Below the pieces are notes generated by a model, which was not told the DNA's origin, ran no database searches, and worked only from the letters and a program-made list of their open reading frames with translations. 64,000 nucleotides of DNA from Chlorops oryzae (lineage: Eukaryota; Arthropoda; Insecta; Diptera; Chloropidae). Shown here one piece after another: positions 1 through 13,000 of the stretch. Within the stretch, counting starts at the first letter, position 1, and each line of letters starts with the position of its first letter. Where the stretch lies: NCBI GenBank assembly GCA_020466095.1, contig CM035808.1:31992391-32056390 (forward strand), read 5' to 3'. A program made the position numbers and the translations under genes.

Positions 1-755
1 AATAGCGTTCGAGGTTATTGCTCCCTTTATACACCCTTCCTAGTGTGCTTAGAATGGGAGTCTTTTTTTTAAATCCGCAGGGAAAATTTCTCCGGGAATC
101 GGGCTGATTAATATTTGTATTATTGGACGATCTTGTAGGAGTGAACTAATTCATGAAATGCTATTCGATGTCCGTCCGAAGTTTTTTTTCTGGTCCAAAA
201 TTTTCTTACATATATTTTTAAAGCAATCTTCCTAAATTTCTAACAATTCTGAAGTAGCTCCAACGAAGAAAGCGTTGTGACCGAGAGCCTAATAATATAA
301 ACGCCAAAAAATTTGCCATGTCTTAAGCCATTTTTTTTAAAATATCTTGTGACGACTTGAAACAAATACATTTCCAGCCCTCATTTCACTTATGAAACAT
401 TTAATTAATTTTTTTTTTATTTCTTTATTTTTATGATTACATATATATGTATATTTTGTGTACCTTAAAATCATTGTTTTAATTTAATAATCTTAAGATA
501 TGGTGTTTAACAAATTAACCCAAAAAAAAAAAAAAAAATGATGGAAAAGCCACCACCAAATATAAAAAGGTAGACTTTATGCGGTTATTGCATAATTTCT
601 TGGGACCCAATGAATTTTCTTATTAATAAAAAATGTAAAATATTAATGAGAAGAATTCGAAGGAAAATTAAAAAAATTTTACGCAATAATTTTAGGTAAA
701 TTCTTTTCAAAACTCTTTCGCCTTAATCACCATCTCAACTGTTGAACGATTCAAT
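1..755. other. 3' flank of the ZP gene, no further gene seen
   Basis: AT-rich with several T and A runs (for example around 525-538). I see no coding exon or clear repeat. Confidence 0.5.
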
Positions 756-761
756 TTTATT
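756..761 (-). promoter_or_regulatory. candidate poly(A) signal of the ZP gene
   Basis: AATAAA on the minus strand, 164 bp past the ZP stop codon. Other AATAAA copies occur further on (for example 429-424), so the site actually used is not certain. Confidence 0.4.
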
Positions 762-924
762 TAAAAGTAAATTTCTAAATCAGTCTTAGGAGTAGAATAA
801 GGGTATTTGCATGGAAGAGACTATGAAATCGTCAACTTGGATTTGACGATTCATCTTAATGCTAGAATTCACAGTAGAGTAAGCTATTCTTTTTTTTTTT
901 TTGCAAATAAGTAAAAAAAATACC

Positions 925-1009
925 CTAATAAACTCGTCCGTACGGCAAAGTTCCGGCTGGATAATAAGGTATTAATTTTCCGAAACGCGTTTGCGAAGAG
1001 TCGCCACTA
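925..1009 (-). CDS. ZP gene terminal exon 7
   Basis: A long polypyrimidine tract ending TTTTTGCAG precedes 1009. One base completes a Ser codon, and 27 residues follow, ending LPYGRVY before a TAG at 927-925. Intron 6 is only 96 bp (1010-1105), a usual size for flies. The phase match and the strong acceptor support it. Confidence 0.8.
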
Positions 1010-4000
1010 CTGCAAAAAGAAAAGAAAAAAAAAATTGTTTTTTGACGATTTCGTTAAGTTGTGTCATTTTTGAATCGTTTAAAATTCATTGACTTGGATT
1101 CTTACCTTGACGAGAACATTGATGTGCAAACTTCCGACCGATGTATTCGACTTGCATTGGAAGTTAACACATTCGAATCACTTACTGATCGACGTCGTGA
1201 TCTTATTAATGAGAATATTGCAATAATTACTGCCAATAAGAATATAATGCCCAATATGCAAAAGGATATGGCCAACTTCGATACCGATAGGCAAAGAGTG
1301 CCTTCAGTTGGCAATTGTCGAACATATGGGGGGTATTCTTCAACTAAAATAGGAGAAAGGAATTTCGAATTGTTAGCAGTATGGATTATAAAAAAAGAAG
1401 AAGAAAAAAAATGTTTGAGAATTCAACTATTTTTGATTGTGTGCTTAGTTTTGAAAGTGCTTATATGTTTCCCTGCAGTAATCCCAGCTATTCCCCGACT
1501 AGTAACAAAAATACCATGACGACTCCCGTTTAATTTGCCAACCAATGCTTTAAACTGTCATTTTTAAATTGAGCTGTCATTGAAAAATAACCACTCCCAC
1601 ATATAAACGCTTCACGAAAAGGCCCGCTGTGGTCCATTAGAGGTCAACCGTCCCATATTTACCAGTTGGTGTTATTCTTCAACTACACTTCTTCTAGACC
1701 ACTTGTTGCTACTCACGGTCTAGTCAATTCTTATACATAAAATACGAAACATTGTAACAAGTTATATTCAGAGTAACCTAAGAGTACTCCTTTTTGGTAA
1801 ATTGACCTCTTCATTGCTGCAGGGTTAGGACTGAAAGTTTTTATGTTATTAAGATGCAACATATATGGGTATTTCCAGAAAAAAGTAAACATTTTGTCAC
1901 GTCCGAGCATATCTAATTGCCTTTCTGATCTGCATACAATTTTGATAAGTAGAATATTCCGGAAGAGCTGCGCGATAATAGTTAGAAACAAAATTAAAAT
2001 TTTCCACAATCTTCAATTCGAGACTTAAAATTGCTAAAGTAACTGTCACGTCCGTTTGGAAATACCCATATGCAGATGTACTAGAAGATGTAATAATTTA
2101 CCACTCATATTATAGCGTCGGTCATAGCGCAGTCGATCCACTTCAATTTGTGGAGCAATTACGGCCAAAGAATTAAAAACCTCTATGCGTGCCAAGTGCT
2201 TATCTGTGCTGAGCACTAACGTCTGAGATGTCCGACAGTTGATCTATAAAATAATATTTAGAAATATGTCAAATTAGCCAAACTAATATCCTAATAAAAA
2301 AAAAAAAAAAAAAATTATTTAAAATTAATAGAATAGGAAAAAAATTAATTACTAAAATCAAAATCCTGAACCACATCACAAAAGTACGAGTATAAACTAT
2401 TTTACATGAGAAGCGAGTGTTAATTGCTTAAAATAGTATTTTTCAGTCAGCCATCATTTTATCTTCTTCCTCTTCTTCGTATTTGGTGTGGTCACACTTG
2501 AGGGCGTTTGTGTTTTACGAGGTTTTCCTTAGACACAAGTGCACGCTTCTGCTTAACGAGCTGATGGTATGAAAACACACCTCATCTATCGGATGGACTT
2601 CGTTTGTGAGGCTTCAGTCAATATGCGTTTTACGAAAAACTTAATACAAATGTTTGCCCAACGACGACGGCGGCGGGGGCCAACAAAAAAGAAGAGTACG
2701 CATCCGTACCAACTAGCGCCATTAAGTAACGCTTTGCTGATTTCCAAATTGTTTGCCTTCAGCCTCTTCGAACCGTTTTGGGCGCGACTTTACAACATAC
2801 TTTCGATTTCATTTCAGTTTGTTGTTCAAATATTTTATTGTTTCTTCATATTTTCTAGTGGAGGTGCAAATCGTATAAATTTAAATCTTGCAAGAGCATT
2901 AGAGTTTGAGAGTTCTGCACAAGGGCAAAAAAAAAAAAAAAATAAATTTGAGTTGAGTAAAGTTTTCTTTTTTACCTTGAAAATGTCTTTCGATGTGAGC
3001 ATATAATTCGAATAAATTATATTTGCAAATTTTTAAATGTGGCGGAAATCCGGGGGCCGAGAGATAAGGCTAATCTTAAGCTAATGGCTCTTCCAACCGT
3101 TGCAACCGAGGGCGGTACTTTCGCCTAAAACTTAAATTTATGTAGGCACTTACATCAGGACATGATCCTTTGCATAGTTGGACACCACAGCTAACATGCA
3201 ATCGTTCACGATCGGGAAACTTGAATGCTGGAAATGTTGCTGTGAAAATCTTTTCAACAAGATCATCCTCATTCTGTTTCGACCAGCCCTCCTCGGCCGG
3301 CTTAAAGGTTGTATGCAACGCGGGCATTACCTGTAAATTTACAAAAATATGTAGGTATATTATTTATAATTTATTTCTTTGCAATCATAAATTTCGTTCA
3401 TATCATTATCATAATAGATCTGTTCCCGTACTGCACGAAACTGCCCGATTTTGACACAGTATTTGTCTTCTACTTCTGTCAAAAACTCTCTCATTTGCAC
3501 AATGCTGTAGTATAAGAACAGTTTTCTGTAAAATTTGGCAAATTTGGGCAGTTTTGTGCAGTATTGGACCAGACCTACTCTGCAAATCAGGTACTAGTCA
3601 CCGAACTAGTTTCGTAACGTTTACTTTGCTAACATAGTTATCGCCTCTGTCATTTTTAGAGCAGCGAAAGGAGATTTATCCCAACTCCGTTGTGTGTACG
3701 TGTAGCGACTATCCGCTCCTTTTTTAATATGAATTGTACTATAGTGAATTTTAAAATTAAAGTTATTTTAACTTTTTTATTCTGGGTACTCATATCAACA
3801 CCTATTGCTCCTATTGCAACTTTCGCGAGCGGACTGCAGGATATTAGTTCAGGTGATAACTGGACATTGCCTGCTGGGTGCTCATCTGTTTAATATGAAC
3901 TTAGCGCCCACAGACCTCTGTCGGAGGTGTTTGGAACCAGGGGCAAAGGAAATCGTGGCACACGTACTATGCCACTGCCCGGCTCTTGCACGATCAAGAC

Positions 4001-7000
4001 TTGGTTTCTTTGGCGAGCCATGGCTGATTGATCTGGAGTGTATGACTGAACAAATTCTGTCAACAATATTAAACTTCGCGAAGAAATCTTAAGCCTTTGG
4101 AAACTATATGCTCCGAGGCTAAACAGAAACTTTCTCCAACATCGCATCAACATGTACTGGCAAAGCTAGGGACCCATGGGGTCTATGCTCGGTCTGAAAG
4201 GCCACCCAGTTAAACCTAACCTAACCTAACCATATCACCACCCCTCTCATGGATACTCATATCACCCACCACCCCAGTCATGGGTACTCATATCTCCGCC
4301 CCCTTTATGGGGACCCTTTTCACTGGTTCGCGGTAAACGATGCGCGATTGGCCGTATTCGCGGACATTTTATACAAAAAATTAAATGATGAAATGCATTG
4401 CTTAGGGTTGACAAAGTAAATAGAGGTGGTCGCTAGTAAGTAGTAATTTCACCAGCTACGAACTAGTGCCCAGTACTAGAGGGTAGTCACTGGCATCTAA
4501 TTGTCGCTTTTAACAGTATACATATATATTTTTCAGTATTGATTACTGGCACTTTACAGTCACTTCTATTAGTAAGCATTTTACTTAGTAGTGCTTACTG
4601 TTACTTACCGGTCAATTGTGCTTAAAAATTTCATCTCTATAGTTTCAAACCAAATCGAAACTTCTATGCAGTGGTGTCCCAAGTAGCAAAATAGGTCGAA
4701 AATTGGTAAATTCTTACCTATATTAGGTCAGAATATTTACTTGACCTAACCTAAATAGGTCGAAATTACGTCGATTCGACGTCGAGTCGACGTAAGTGAG
4801 GAATAGATTGGAAGTCGATTGGCGGTAATAATAGGTCATAATAGGGCATTTCGACTTCAAAGTCAGGGCGAAAAGAAGTCCGTTTACCTAATATTAGTCG
4901 AAAAGAAGTCGCAATGACCAATTTTCGACCTAATTGGACTTATGAGTAAAACGAAAGAGAACGTAAAAGGAAACGAAGAAAGTGAGAGAGAGAGTAACAG
5001 AGAAAGATATAAATACATAATATCTTACTCAGTCATTCGTATTACTCGAAAGCAGAAATGAACGAGAGATTTTCTTCTTCGTGTGTCTTAAGAAATAAAT
5101 AATAAATAAAATATGGACTTCGTTAAAAATTATTTTGCGCTTAATAAGTCCCAAAAACATATGCCCGCTGAGATTTTTCGTGAAAGTGTTCCTTCTACTT
5201 CTTCATTTTTAAGGGGCTTTCTCATTGATGGAAATTAAATAAATATTGCTTGAAAAAAATTGTTTTTCTTAAAGAAAAAACATATGCAGAAGAATAATTC
5301 TCAATTTGCCATTCGAAAAACATGGCGGAGCTCGACCTATTTTGACCTATTTCGACTTTAAAGTCAAACCGACTATGAAGTCCAAAAATCAAGTCCGCTC
5401 GACTTTGAAGTCGAAGCATGCAACAAAATAAGTCAACTTTTGACCCTATTTCGCCCTATAAGTCAAACGGACTTTAAAGTCGAATTTTAGTCAAAAAATT
5501 GGTCTGTTTGCCTTGAAAAATTACCTAATTTGGAATTCAAAGTTAAGTCAATTTTAAGTCACTCAATAGGGAATTTTTTACCTATTTTCGACCAAAAATC
5601 GACTTGGAAGTCGAAGCGACTTTGAAGTCATGAAATAGGTAGAATAGAGGTAATTTGGACCTTCGAAACGGACTTTTAAGTTAGGTCATATTTAAGGCCG
5701 GAAAATAGGTCAGAAATAGGGTATTTTCAACCAAAATAGGTCGATTCGACTTGCTGCTGGTCGAATCGCTCTATTTTGCTGCTTGGGCGTGCATGTGTTT
5801 TTCTAAATTTGTATGCGTGCGTCGGGGCTAGCACTTTTTGTAGGGTAATATGTTCATTTCTATTTGAAATTAATTTTATATAATAAAATTTAATATTCTA
5901 CTTTTTTCGATTTTCTCATACTTTCGTTTTCTATAGGCTTTGATGTGTGGTATGATGTTTGTATGTAAACATGTATGTATGTACCTGCGTGTTTCTACCA
6001 TGGGTAATTTGCACCATTTTGCTTTGCACATAACATTTCATCGTTCATGAGCGTAACTTTATGAAGCGTTAAGTAGTTTACTACTTCGCTTTTATTACCT
6101 CATCGTATGAAGGAAATCATTTGCTCACGTACGGCGAACAAACAATGAACACGTTCGGTTTAATGAACTTTTAGCAAAATGATAACAGTTTTCATCTGGT
6201 ATAGTAAGAAATTTATTGGGTTTCTTTTTAAAAGAATGAAAAATGAAAACTTTTGAGTTGTGCCTCCTTAGAAGAGGGTGTGCCGTATGTAAGTTGACAG
6301 CAACAAATTAATACAAATTCATGGAAATTATGCTCTGCAAAGGGGAAACGGAACCGATGGCATTTCATTAAATCTGTGAATGTCAAATTAACAGTAAGTT
6401 CTAGTTCTACTGTTCCGAAATCCAAGAAAACCAATCTCTTTGCCTTTTAATTAAGTTTGAGATTCGTTTCACCGCCGCCGTTAGGTACAAATTATTGAAT
6501 TAATTGTGGCAATTAGTTGCAGCTACGTGTAAGCAGTGCCGGATTAAGGTAGGGCTAGCTGGGGCTATAGCCCCGGGCCCCAACTGGCAACGGGCCCCGA
6601 GTGTCCAAATAAAATATCATCCAAATATTTAAAAAAATATTTTTCGAGTAAAATCGCTTTAAGGTCTAAAAATTCATGAAATAAAAAGTTAAATTATATG
6701 TATATAAATTGTTTTCTCTTACTGTTCGTTTCATTTGAAAGAATTTATATTGTACTAATAACTCATCTTGAACTTAAATTGACTTTAACAGTTATTCCTT
6801 TTCAAAAAACTGCGCCAAAAAGAGCATCAGGGGGCCCCATCACTATATAAGCCCCGGGCCTCATTACACTCTAATCCGCCGCTGCGTGTAAGCCTCCACA
6901 GACACAATGAATTCGATTTGACGACGTTCTTAAGTGTTTAGTTTTTCCTCATTGTCATTTATCGAAAATATTACCGGATGAAGTGACCCAATTATGTATG

Positions 7001-10000
7001 AGGTTGAACATTTTCTTTTCTAACTAATAATGAAGCCTCTATAAATCAAATAAACAAAAAATAACAAAAAAAAAAGCAGTTATGCTCATTCGAAAAACTT
7101 TTCAATAAGAAAATAAGGCGTTAATAAATTATATTGAAGTTCGGATTTACTGTTAATTTTATAACCGAATTGGAAACGAAAATGAAAACGAAACTTTCAA
7201 CTTTGGCCCCGTGGAAGTTTCGTGTCTAACGATCAAAACAAACGACAATGAATAAGAGGTCATCTAAATGGTGAAATTTCAAGTTATTCTAGTAAAAAAC
7301 TTTTATATTTTTATTGACCAAGATTCGATTTTGGGTTAATGCGTATGAAAGTTATTAACAATCGAATGCAGTGGCTAATGGAGCTAAGGCCCATTAATGA
7401 GTTGACGACTATTGAGAATGCAAAGTAGTCGAAAAGCTCCCAAGATGCAAATGCTGATGCATTCTCAGCTTAAGGCACCGGCGTACTCAGGGGGTGGTTT
7501 CAAGCCATTGAAATCCCCCTCCTAAATGCGAGAAATCACAAAGGAATAGGAGAAAAAAAATTACGATAGTTTTTTGATTCCTAAGACTCCTCTCAAAATA
7601 AGTTTCAACGTACTCGTCCAGCCTATGACGTTCTGTAGGATCATAGTTATTTAACTGTCAGCCGTAGGCTAAAAAAGTCAGAATGTTTCTGGTCCTTAAC
7701 CATTTCAAAGATGCTTAGAGAGAAGAGTGACAAAAAAAAAACCTCATATATGTGTAGCGTTCAGTGTTTGAAAACTTTTCTTGGACTCAGTATCGATCGA
7801 CATAAGACTCAATTTGAACGACTCTGTTGCTGATCTGAATTTCCCGTTAATTAAGAACATTACCGTAAGGTAGACAGAGTGAGCAGACTTCTACCTTTTT
7901 TTCCAATCATAATTCTTTTTCTCGCGCTGTATGCACCTTGCAGCTAGTGAAGAAACTCATTATTATTCCATCTTCCTTCTCGGAAATGCACAACCTGAAT
8001 GTAACGCGCCGGCTGGCTTAGAGGTTACTAAGTCAAAATGACGTGAATTCGTTTTGTTCACAAGATTAGCATTTCTAGGCATTGGCCATGGATCTTCCCT
8101 CGAATTTACGTGATCATCTTTAAAAGTTGTTATCATTAATTTTCTAAGATTCGCTCTCTATTCGGATAAGTTCCACTTATTGAGCAAAACGTTAGAGCCG
8201 TTTTCAATTAAAACTTTTTCTATCGTTGCCTCAACGGATTTGACGTTCCCTTCCCCCTTCTCCTCATCCTCATCCTTCTTCTTCTTCGTCTTCTTAATAT
8301 TTAGAAGAGAACTGTTTTCTGCATAGTTGAGTAGATTAAGAGGTCACAACAATTAGCCAAGAGTGAAACGATTCCCATTTAGCATTTGACACGGTTTCTT
8401 TCTATTCTCCCCGACGCATCTTCAGAATAATAGCGCCTACTTGATTCTGAATACCAACAACGTTGAGACCAGTAGGTATCCATGTCACGTCATGCTACCC
8501 CGCCATACGGTAGCTATTGTTCCCGGAAATTAGGTTAGATAAATTCTATTGTACTTTGGAGATTCTCTTTTAGCTGAAGATTTGTTTGATATGCGTCTTT
8601 TTAAGAATTAAATTTGCATTTCTTTTGAAATTTTCATTTCATTTTCGTTGACTGCTTGGAAGCGAAGAATATTTATCGTCATTTGAATTTCTCAAACAAA
8701 CGGCAAAGAAATGTATTCGAAATTGCAGTTCTATGGTTTCTTTCAGGTCACTCAGAAACAAATAAATCGTTGAATTAAAACTGAACTATTACAATGTATG
8801 TAGGTCTAAAGAAATCTAGCAACGGCGAAAATGTATATTGAATCTACAGTGAACTCTTCAAATCTTTAACACACGGTCACTCGAACGTTCCGAAACTTGA
8901 ATACTTTTTTCTCCATTGACTATTCTAGGTAGGTAGGTAGGTTGAAGTGGCTGCCACTTAGGCCGTTAATCGGCCCATTGTGATACCAAGGAGGTTTTCT
9001 TGTGTTTGTGTGAGTGTATGTCGTTTTATGTAGTGTGCCCCTAACATGCGAAACCAGTGCTAGGCTTGGAACATTAAACTCCGTTTCGCCTGTGCCGGGA
9101 ATCGAACCTCGGACCCTGGGATCAAAAGCATAGCACGCATCCCCTACGCTATCCCAGAGCCACTTGACTATTCTAAGAATGGAATAAAATTTGGTGGCTC
9201 TAAGGTTCAAACTTCGAATATGACGGCCTCTGTGCCGTAGTTGGCTGAGATGCCAATTTACGAAATGAGAGGCCCTGGGTTCAACTCCCAGCTGAGGTCG
9301 TGGATGTTGTTTTGTTTTTCTGTTTTTCTCTTTGGTTTACCAATTGTCGTGGCATCACAAAGGGCCCATGAGGTCTTAGTGTGTCAACCTTCATGGTGGT
9401 AGCCACATTAAACTAACCTAACCTAACCTAAATTCACCTACCGTAAGGTTGAAATATGATATTCAGATGATTTCTATGAAAAACCGTTAATTACACTAGT
9501 TTACGAATAACTAATTTTTATTTCATCTGAACATCTGAAAGCATTTCTCTTATGGATTTTAGCCTTCTAAGCGCGAAAAAATATTTTTAAAATTTGTATG
9601 GAAACGTTTTTTTATATTGCTTTTTGCATCATGGTGTAAAATACCTATGTCTGTCAGTGCTATAGCTGTCGACATCGAAAAGCCTCTGCCGCTAGTAAGA
9701 AATTCACCATTAGGCAGGTATAGGAAATTCAACTCGTTCGAGAAATTCACCAAAAAGCTACCAACAAAAACCTTAAGCAGGAATAGGAAATTCAACTCTT
9801 TCAAGAAATTCACCAGAAAGCTACCAACAACAATACGGGTAGACACAAAGTGGCACTATGATGCCACTTGCGAGAAAATTATCAAAGAAACACGGCGTCG
9901 GCTCGGTTTTTTATATTGCTTGAAAAGTTCATAATTTAAACTTTATTCAATGTATTACGATATGTTTTTGCTTAATGTGCACGAATGTTTTCATTTTGTA

Positions 10001-13000
10001 ATAAAATGACATACATTTTTGACTACGGATACGAATTTGATTGTACATAGAATTTAGCATTTTTGCTGAAATAGTGTGATCAAAAAGTTATGTGGACAGG
10101 GTAGGACAAAAAAAAAACAATTTATTTTTCTCCTTGAAATTGAGATTCCTTGATTATTTTTATGTTTTTCAAGCTTTTCATATTATTTTATGAGTTTGGT
10201 AGATATTTTATATGTAATGTACTCGAAAATCTCCCAAAATTAAAAATAAAAGTGGCAATGCATTTCACCACAGCAGAGCTAACGATTTCGCTGCCATTGC
10301 ATGCTTCTCTTTTCCTCATGCTATATGCCTATGTTGAAGCAGCGTAGCTCTAACACATTGCAGGGATTAGGAAGAAGAAGAGTTAGACCTATAGTCCTAT
10401 ATGGTCGCTATATTTTCCAAACTAGACGCGACCCCCGAAAAATAATGGTAGATTTGGAGTCAGGAGGTCAGTCTACATGTATACCCCCCATACCGAATCC
10501 CAGAAACGCTCTAATGTAAATATATGTACGGCAAAAGTTTTTTTTCGTGTTAAGAAGATCAAAGCTCATAAGAAAAATACATTGAGATCTACATACGGTA
10601 AAAATTGTGTAAAAAAGTGTAAAATGTAAAACATTTCAGTTTAGAATAACGTATTCGCAGTGAAATTCAACATTTAATCGAAAAATTTTGGCGGTTCGAA
10701 AAAGCGTACATTTCGTTAACAGTTCGGTTTCGGGACAGTTCGAGCTCTCGAGAGCTAACTGTATTTACAAAATTCAATTCGAGCTTCCCCATGAAATGGA
10801 GGGGAAATAAAAACGTCATGAACAAAAAGACGGAAGTACAAAAGTATTCATACAAGAAGAAATCCATCCATTTGAGTGTTAATTTTCGCAAGCCATCATC
10901 ATCTGCATAAATTGTCACGAATAACGCCATTGACAATGTAGCTAACTATAACGTTTTTCATTTACTTGAGCCACGATCAAATAAAACTTGATACGCAACT
11001 TACATACCTACGATTGCGGCTTCTGACAATATGAAAATCAAGCTCTAACTGAGGATGAAATAACACTCTACACCTCGGGTATTGTGTGGTAACGCGAAAT
11101 TGCTCCGATGGGAAGAAAAGGAAACATTGAACTTGATGTACAACAATAGCATTAGTAACTTCATGAATGCACGCAATCGTACGTACGTACAGACATAACA
11201 TACATAAATATGCGTGTATAAGCGATACGTAAGCAGGTATGTATGAAGTTTCTTGTACATTTCATTTGTTCGACCACCCAAGGTATTGTAGAAAAAATTA
11301 TTATGATATTAAGTTAGAGTAATTTCAATGAAACAATCATCTGAAGAAGGCGTAAAACAAATCTGGCCAACTCATCCCGAAATACCACTCGATACGCATT
11401 CTTTTTAAATAAGCCCCAATCTAAATTTATTCTTCATAATCTACATATTTAAATAGGTATACATATAAAAAAATAATTTACCTGCTCATCGACTGGGCAC
11501 CCTCTGTCATCCAAAAGTTGTTGCATCGCATCCAATCCATCTAAAGCCGCACACTCAACAACGCGTACGCCCATTTTCCCCGGCACAATTGAACGAACGG
11601 TGAGCGTTGTCTCTTGTCCAACTTCAACTACGCCGGATCCGTCTGTGAAATTAATTCAAAGCAAATCATTTAAGTTCATTTTATTCTTTATCTAAATATT
11701 AATTCTATCGATTCTGTAACAAGAAATAACGGTTAATATATCAAGGATCTATTTACGCGCCCTTTTAGATGGGTCTCAAAATTTGGGTCACAGTATAAGG
11801 TAAGTGTACCACGTAAGGCCCGGCTCCTCGTAAGGCCCACTTTCATTTTAACCAACTTCTAACTATCAAATGTTTCTGTACTTGCACATGTTGAAACATG
11901 TCCTCAAGTTATTTCGTAGAAATAAAAAATTAAGACAATCGCACTATATTTGCGGCGACCACAGTCAATTGAAAATGACAGAGGCGCAAAAAAGCCATTT
12001 TTATAGTGGACGATGCTTAAAAAATAATGATCTATAGTGAAATTGTATGTTGCTTTCTTAAAATAACAAAGTTTGTTGTATTGTGAAGATACAGAGGTAT
12101 GTTTTTGGTAAAAAAATCAATAGCAAATTTTTTTTTCTTGGAAGGCCTATGAAGGCCCACCATAAAAAATTCAACAACGGTCATTAAGAAACCTTATATT
12201 GAGTTGCTCTGAGGTCAAAAGACGGCAACTATACCTTTTTTTTGCTTAAATAGCGTTTAATCTTTAATTCTTAATCAAAAACAGGTTAGTAACATTCGTT
12301 AAGTTTTTTTTTAAATAAACGAATTTTGTCTGATATTTTAATTTTTTTTACTAGCTTTTACAATATAAATTAACATAAAAGGCTTTCAAAAGTAATGAAT
12401 GCAAGTTTGGGTTCATTATCTCAAACAAGGAGTAAGTGGGCCTTTTAAGGTACACATGTTCCTCGTAAGGCCCAAAATTACGTTTTTTTAAATCGCCTTT
12501 TTGGGAGCTTTTCCGATAATGATTTTTGGTAGAATTTTTTGTTTTTCTATAGAAAATTTATCAAATAAAACAACACAAAAACAATCGGGTTTCTATCATC
12601 AATACTTTGTACGCTGTAATCGAAAAGGTGTTAGGTGGGCCTTACGTGGTACACTTACCTTACATAAACTTTTATTCCTTATTACCGTTGAATCCATAAA
12701 CGTAATATTTATTTATCATCGTTGCCAGTAGTCCCGATCTTGGGCTTGAGCTCATTGTCGCCAGATTTTTAGAGGAATATTCCCCGGAATGTCTTAAAAC
12801 AAGGCGAAAATTCCCTAAAATTTAATTTGAAAATGTTCTAAAAACAAAAACTGGCAATTTTTAAGCATTAAGACTCCACTAAAGATCATAAGTGTCTTTT
12901 AATTTAGAGGAGATTTCTCTAAACTGGCGAGAGTGCCTAAGAGTCCCGATGGGACATAAAAAATCCCGTTTTTGTTTTTTTTTTTTTACAGATATTTAGA

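Noticed and set aside
9063..9163. A true tRNA gene
   Set aside because: It has A- and B-boxes but a body, ACCT tail and 12-bp TSD, so it is a SINE head.
11798..12660. Host gene suggested by GTAAGT strings
   Set aside because: They are part of transposon terminal repeats, with no coding between them.
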